5,827 nt of DNA from NCBI GenBank assembly GCA_900551495.1, contig URWG01000117.1:1-5827 (forward strand). The letters run 5' to 3'. The DNA comes from an uncultured Eubacteriales bacterium. Its GTDB lineage: Bacteria; Bacillota; Clostridia; Oscillospirales; Oscillospiraceae. Position numbers and translations under genes: made by a program. How positions within the stretch are numbered: the first letter of the stretch is position 1; each line of letters starts with the position of its first letter. Below the pieces are notes generated by a model. The model did no database searches. It saw only the letters and a list, made by a program, of their open reading frames with translations, and was not told the DNA's origin. Shown in pieces: positions 5,261 to 5,827 of the stretch.

Positions 5261-5288
5261 AGCATATCATAGAAATCAGAATTGTCAA
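5261..5288 (-). promoter_or_regulatory. Predicted extended -10 promoter of the LRR lipoprotein gene
   Basis: On the minus strand a perfect TTGACA (5288-5283) is followed after 16 bp by TATGCT (5266-5261), with TGA immediately before it forming an extended -10. Transcription would start near 5254, giving a leader of about 47 nt. The promoter lies just past the atp operon terminator, so the gene is probably transcribed independently of atp. Confidence 0.78.
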
Positions 5289-5300
5289 TAGCTGCAAGTT

Positions 5301-5347
5301 AAAACGATAAAACGCCGTGGCGGGTTCGACCCCCGACCACGGCGTTT
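5301..5347 (-). terminator. Terminator of the ATP synthase operon
   Basis: An 11-bp stem pairs 5310-5320 with 5337-5347. An inner 4-bp stem (5321-5324 with 5332-5335) closes a 7-nt loop, with one bulged base at 5336. On the minus strand, the direction of atpC, it is followed by a T-rich tail (TTTTATCGTTTT, ending at 5301). It lies 14 nt after the atpC stop. The inner stem and loop resemble a tRNA T-arm but no tRNA surrounds it. Confidence 0.85.
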
Positions 5348-5360
5348 ATGACAAAACAGT

Positions 5361-5759
5361 TTATTGTGCGGCGACCTTTTGGCGGTTCAGCGCCCGCGCC
5401 AGCTTGACACGCGCCAGCGCAATGTCCTTCTCGTCCTGCGCGGCGGCAAGACGCTCTCTCGCCCGCTCCTCGGCAGCCTTGGCACGCTCGACGTCGATCG
5501 CCTCGGCATACTCAAAGGTGGTGGCGACGAGACGCACCTCGCCCTTTTCCACGCTCAAAAACCCGCCGCCGCAGGCTGCATCCCGCGCCGTGCCGTTTTC
5601 CGTCACGGTAACGACGCCGATGTCCAGCACGGCAAGGTAGTCCGCGTGACCTGCACGGATGCTGACGTAGCCCTCGGTCGTGCGCAAACGGAGCGCCTCC
5701 GCCTCGCCGTCAAAGAGGCTGCCGTCCGGCGTGACGATCTGCAAACGAAAGGCGCTCAT
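5361..5759 (-). CDS. atpC: F1Fo ATP synthase epsilon subunit
   Basis: The 132-residue product is the epsilon subunit of the F1 sector, part of the central stalk that couples rotation to catalysis and can inhibit ATP hydrolysis. The N-terminal beta-sandwich domain (about 1-85) opens with FRLQIVTPDGSLFDGE and contains GHADYLAVLDIGVV (37-50) and GGGFLSVEKGEV (64-75). The C-terminal helical hairpin (about 88-132) is Ala/Arg/Glu-rich and ends in ALNRQK. The length is typical. The start codon overlaps the atpD stop (ATGA, 5759-5756). The only ribosome-binding-like sequence is AAGGG about 9 nt upstream inside atpD, so translational coupling is likely. It is the last gene of the atp operon, followed by a terminator. 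Confidence 0.97.
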   Translation of the reverse strand: MSAFRLQIVTPDGSLFDGEAEALRLRTTEGYVSIRAGHADYLAVLDIGVVTVTENGTARDAACGGGFLSVEKGEVRLVATTFEYAEAIDVERAKAAEERARERLAAAQDEKDIALARVKLARALNRQKVAAQ

Positions 5760-5827
5760 TTTGCCGCACCCTTCGCCTTCTCGACCGCCTCGTCGATCGT
5801 GCCGACAAAGAGGAAGGCGGATTCGGG
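5756..5827 (-). CDS. atpD: F1Fo ATP synthase beta subunit (C-terminal end, cut at window end)
   Basis: The last 23 codons read PESAFLFVGTIDEAVEKAKG followed by AAK and TGA. This matches the C-terminus of the catalytic beta subunit, where PExAFxxVGTIDEAVEKA is highly conserved. The stop overlaps the atpC start by 4 nt. The rest of the gene, with its nucleotide-binding motifs, lies beyond the window. Identity rests on this tail plus the adjoining atpC. Confidence 0.93.
   Translation of the reverse strand, partial: PESAFLFVGTIDEAVEKAKGAAK

Larger units (their letters stand above)
5208..5360. other. Intergenic region between atpC and the LRR lipoprotein gene
   Basis: This 153-bp gap separates two genes on the same (minus) strand. 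It holds the atp terminator (5347-5301), then the promoter (5288-5261) and ribosome binding site (5223-5217) of the lipoprotein gene. It is clearly more A/T-rich between 5225 and 5310 than the flanking genes. No small gene is apparent. Confidence 0.7.

Noticed and set aside
5310..5347. tRNA gene suggested by the GGTTCGA motif
   Set aside because: No D-arm, anticodon arm or acceptor pairing surrounds it, and the arms form a terminator hairpin with a T-tail instead.
1..5827. Mobile elements, CRISPR arrays, toxin-antitoxin or defence genes
   Set aside because: No transposase, integrase, evenly spaced repeats or flanking terminal inverted repeats were seen, and every substantial gene has a housekeeping, transport or surface assignment.

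Overview
The window is a stretch of bacterial chromosome that is mostly housekeeping. Its G+C content is moderately high. It has strong AGGAGG-type ribosome binding sites, sigma-A type promoters, lipoprotein signal peptides and the gene order rpmH-rnpA-yidD-yidC-jag. Together these point to a Gram-positive Bacillota/Clostridia member. The high G+C, the TEAPTDE-type lipoprotein linker and the long charged tail on YidC make an Oscillospirales (Ruminococcaceae-like) gut anaerobe my best guess. That placement is an inference, not a proof.

Layout. (1) Positions 1-713, minus strand: 5' part of a BMP/PnrA-type substrate-binding lipoprotein of an ABC transporter, cut by the window edge. (2) 714-1048: divergent intergenic region with one promoter facing each way, a palindrome beside the leftward promoter and hairpins in both leaders. 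(3) 1049-4047, plus strand: rpmH (L34), rnpA (RNase P protein), yidD, yidC and jag/khpB. A terminator-like hairpin separates rpmH from rnpA. (4) 4048-4151: two strong hairpins between convergent genes. (5) 4152-5207, minus strand: a leucine-rich-repeat lipoprotein of unknown function with its own promoter. (6) 5310-5347: terminator of the ATP synthase operon. (7) 5361-5827, minus strand: atpC complete and the last 23 codons of atpD, overlapping by ATGA.

How the genes work together. The plus-strand cluster joins ribosome assembly (L34), tRNA maturation (RnpA), membrane protein insertion (YidD, YidC) and an RNA-binding protein (Jag/KhpB). This is the conserved cluster usually found beside dnaA/oriC and followed by mnmE-mnmG. 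Here neither dnaA nor mnmE is adjacent. The cluster is bounded by a transporter lipoprotein on one side and by a lipoprotein plus the end of the atp operon on the other, so it seems to have been separated from its usual neighbours.

I found no mobile element, CRISPR array, tRNA/rRNA gene or recognisable defence system, and no convincing undescribed system. The points most worth following are the rpmH/rnpA attenuator-like hairpin, the extra loop in YidC, the unassigned LRR lipoprotein and the altered gene neighbourhood.
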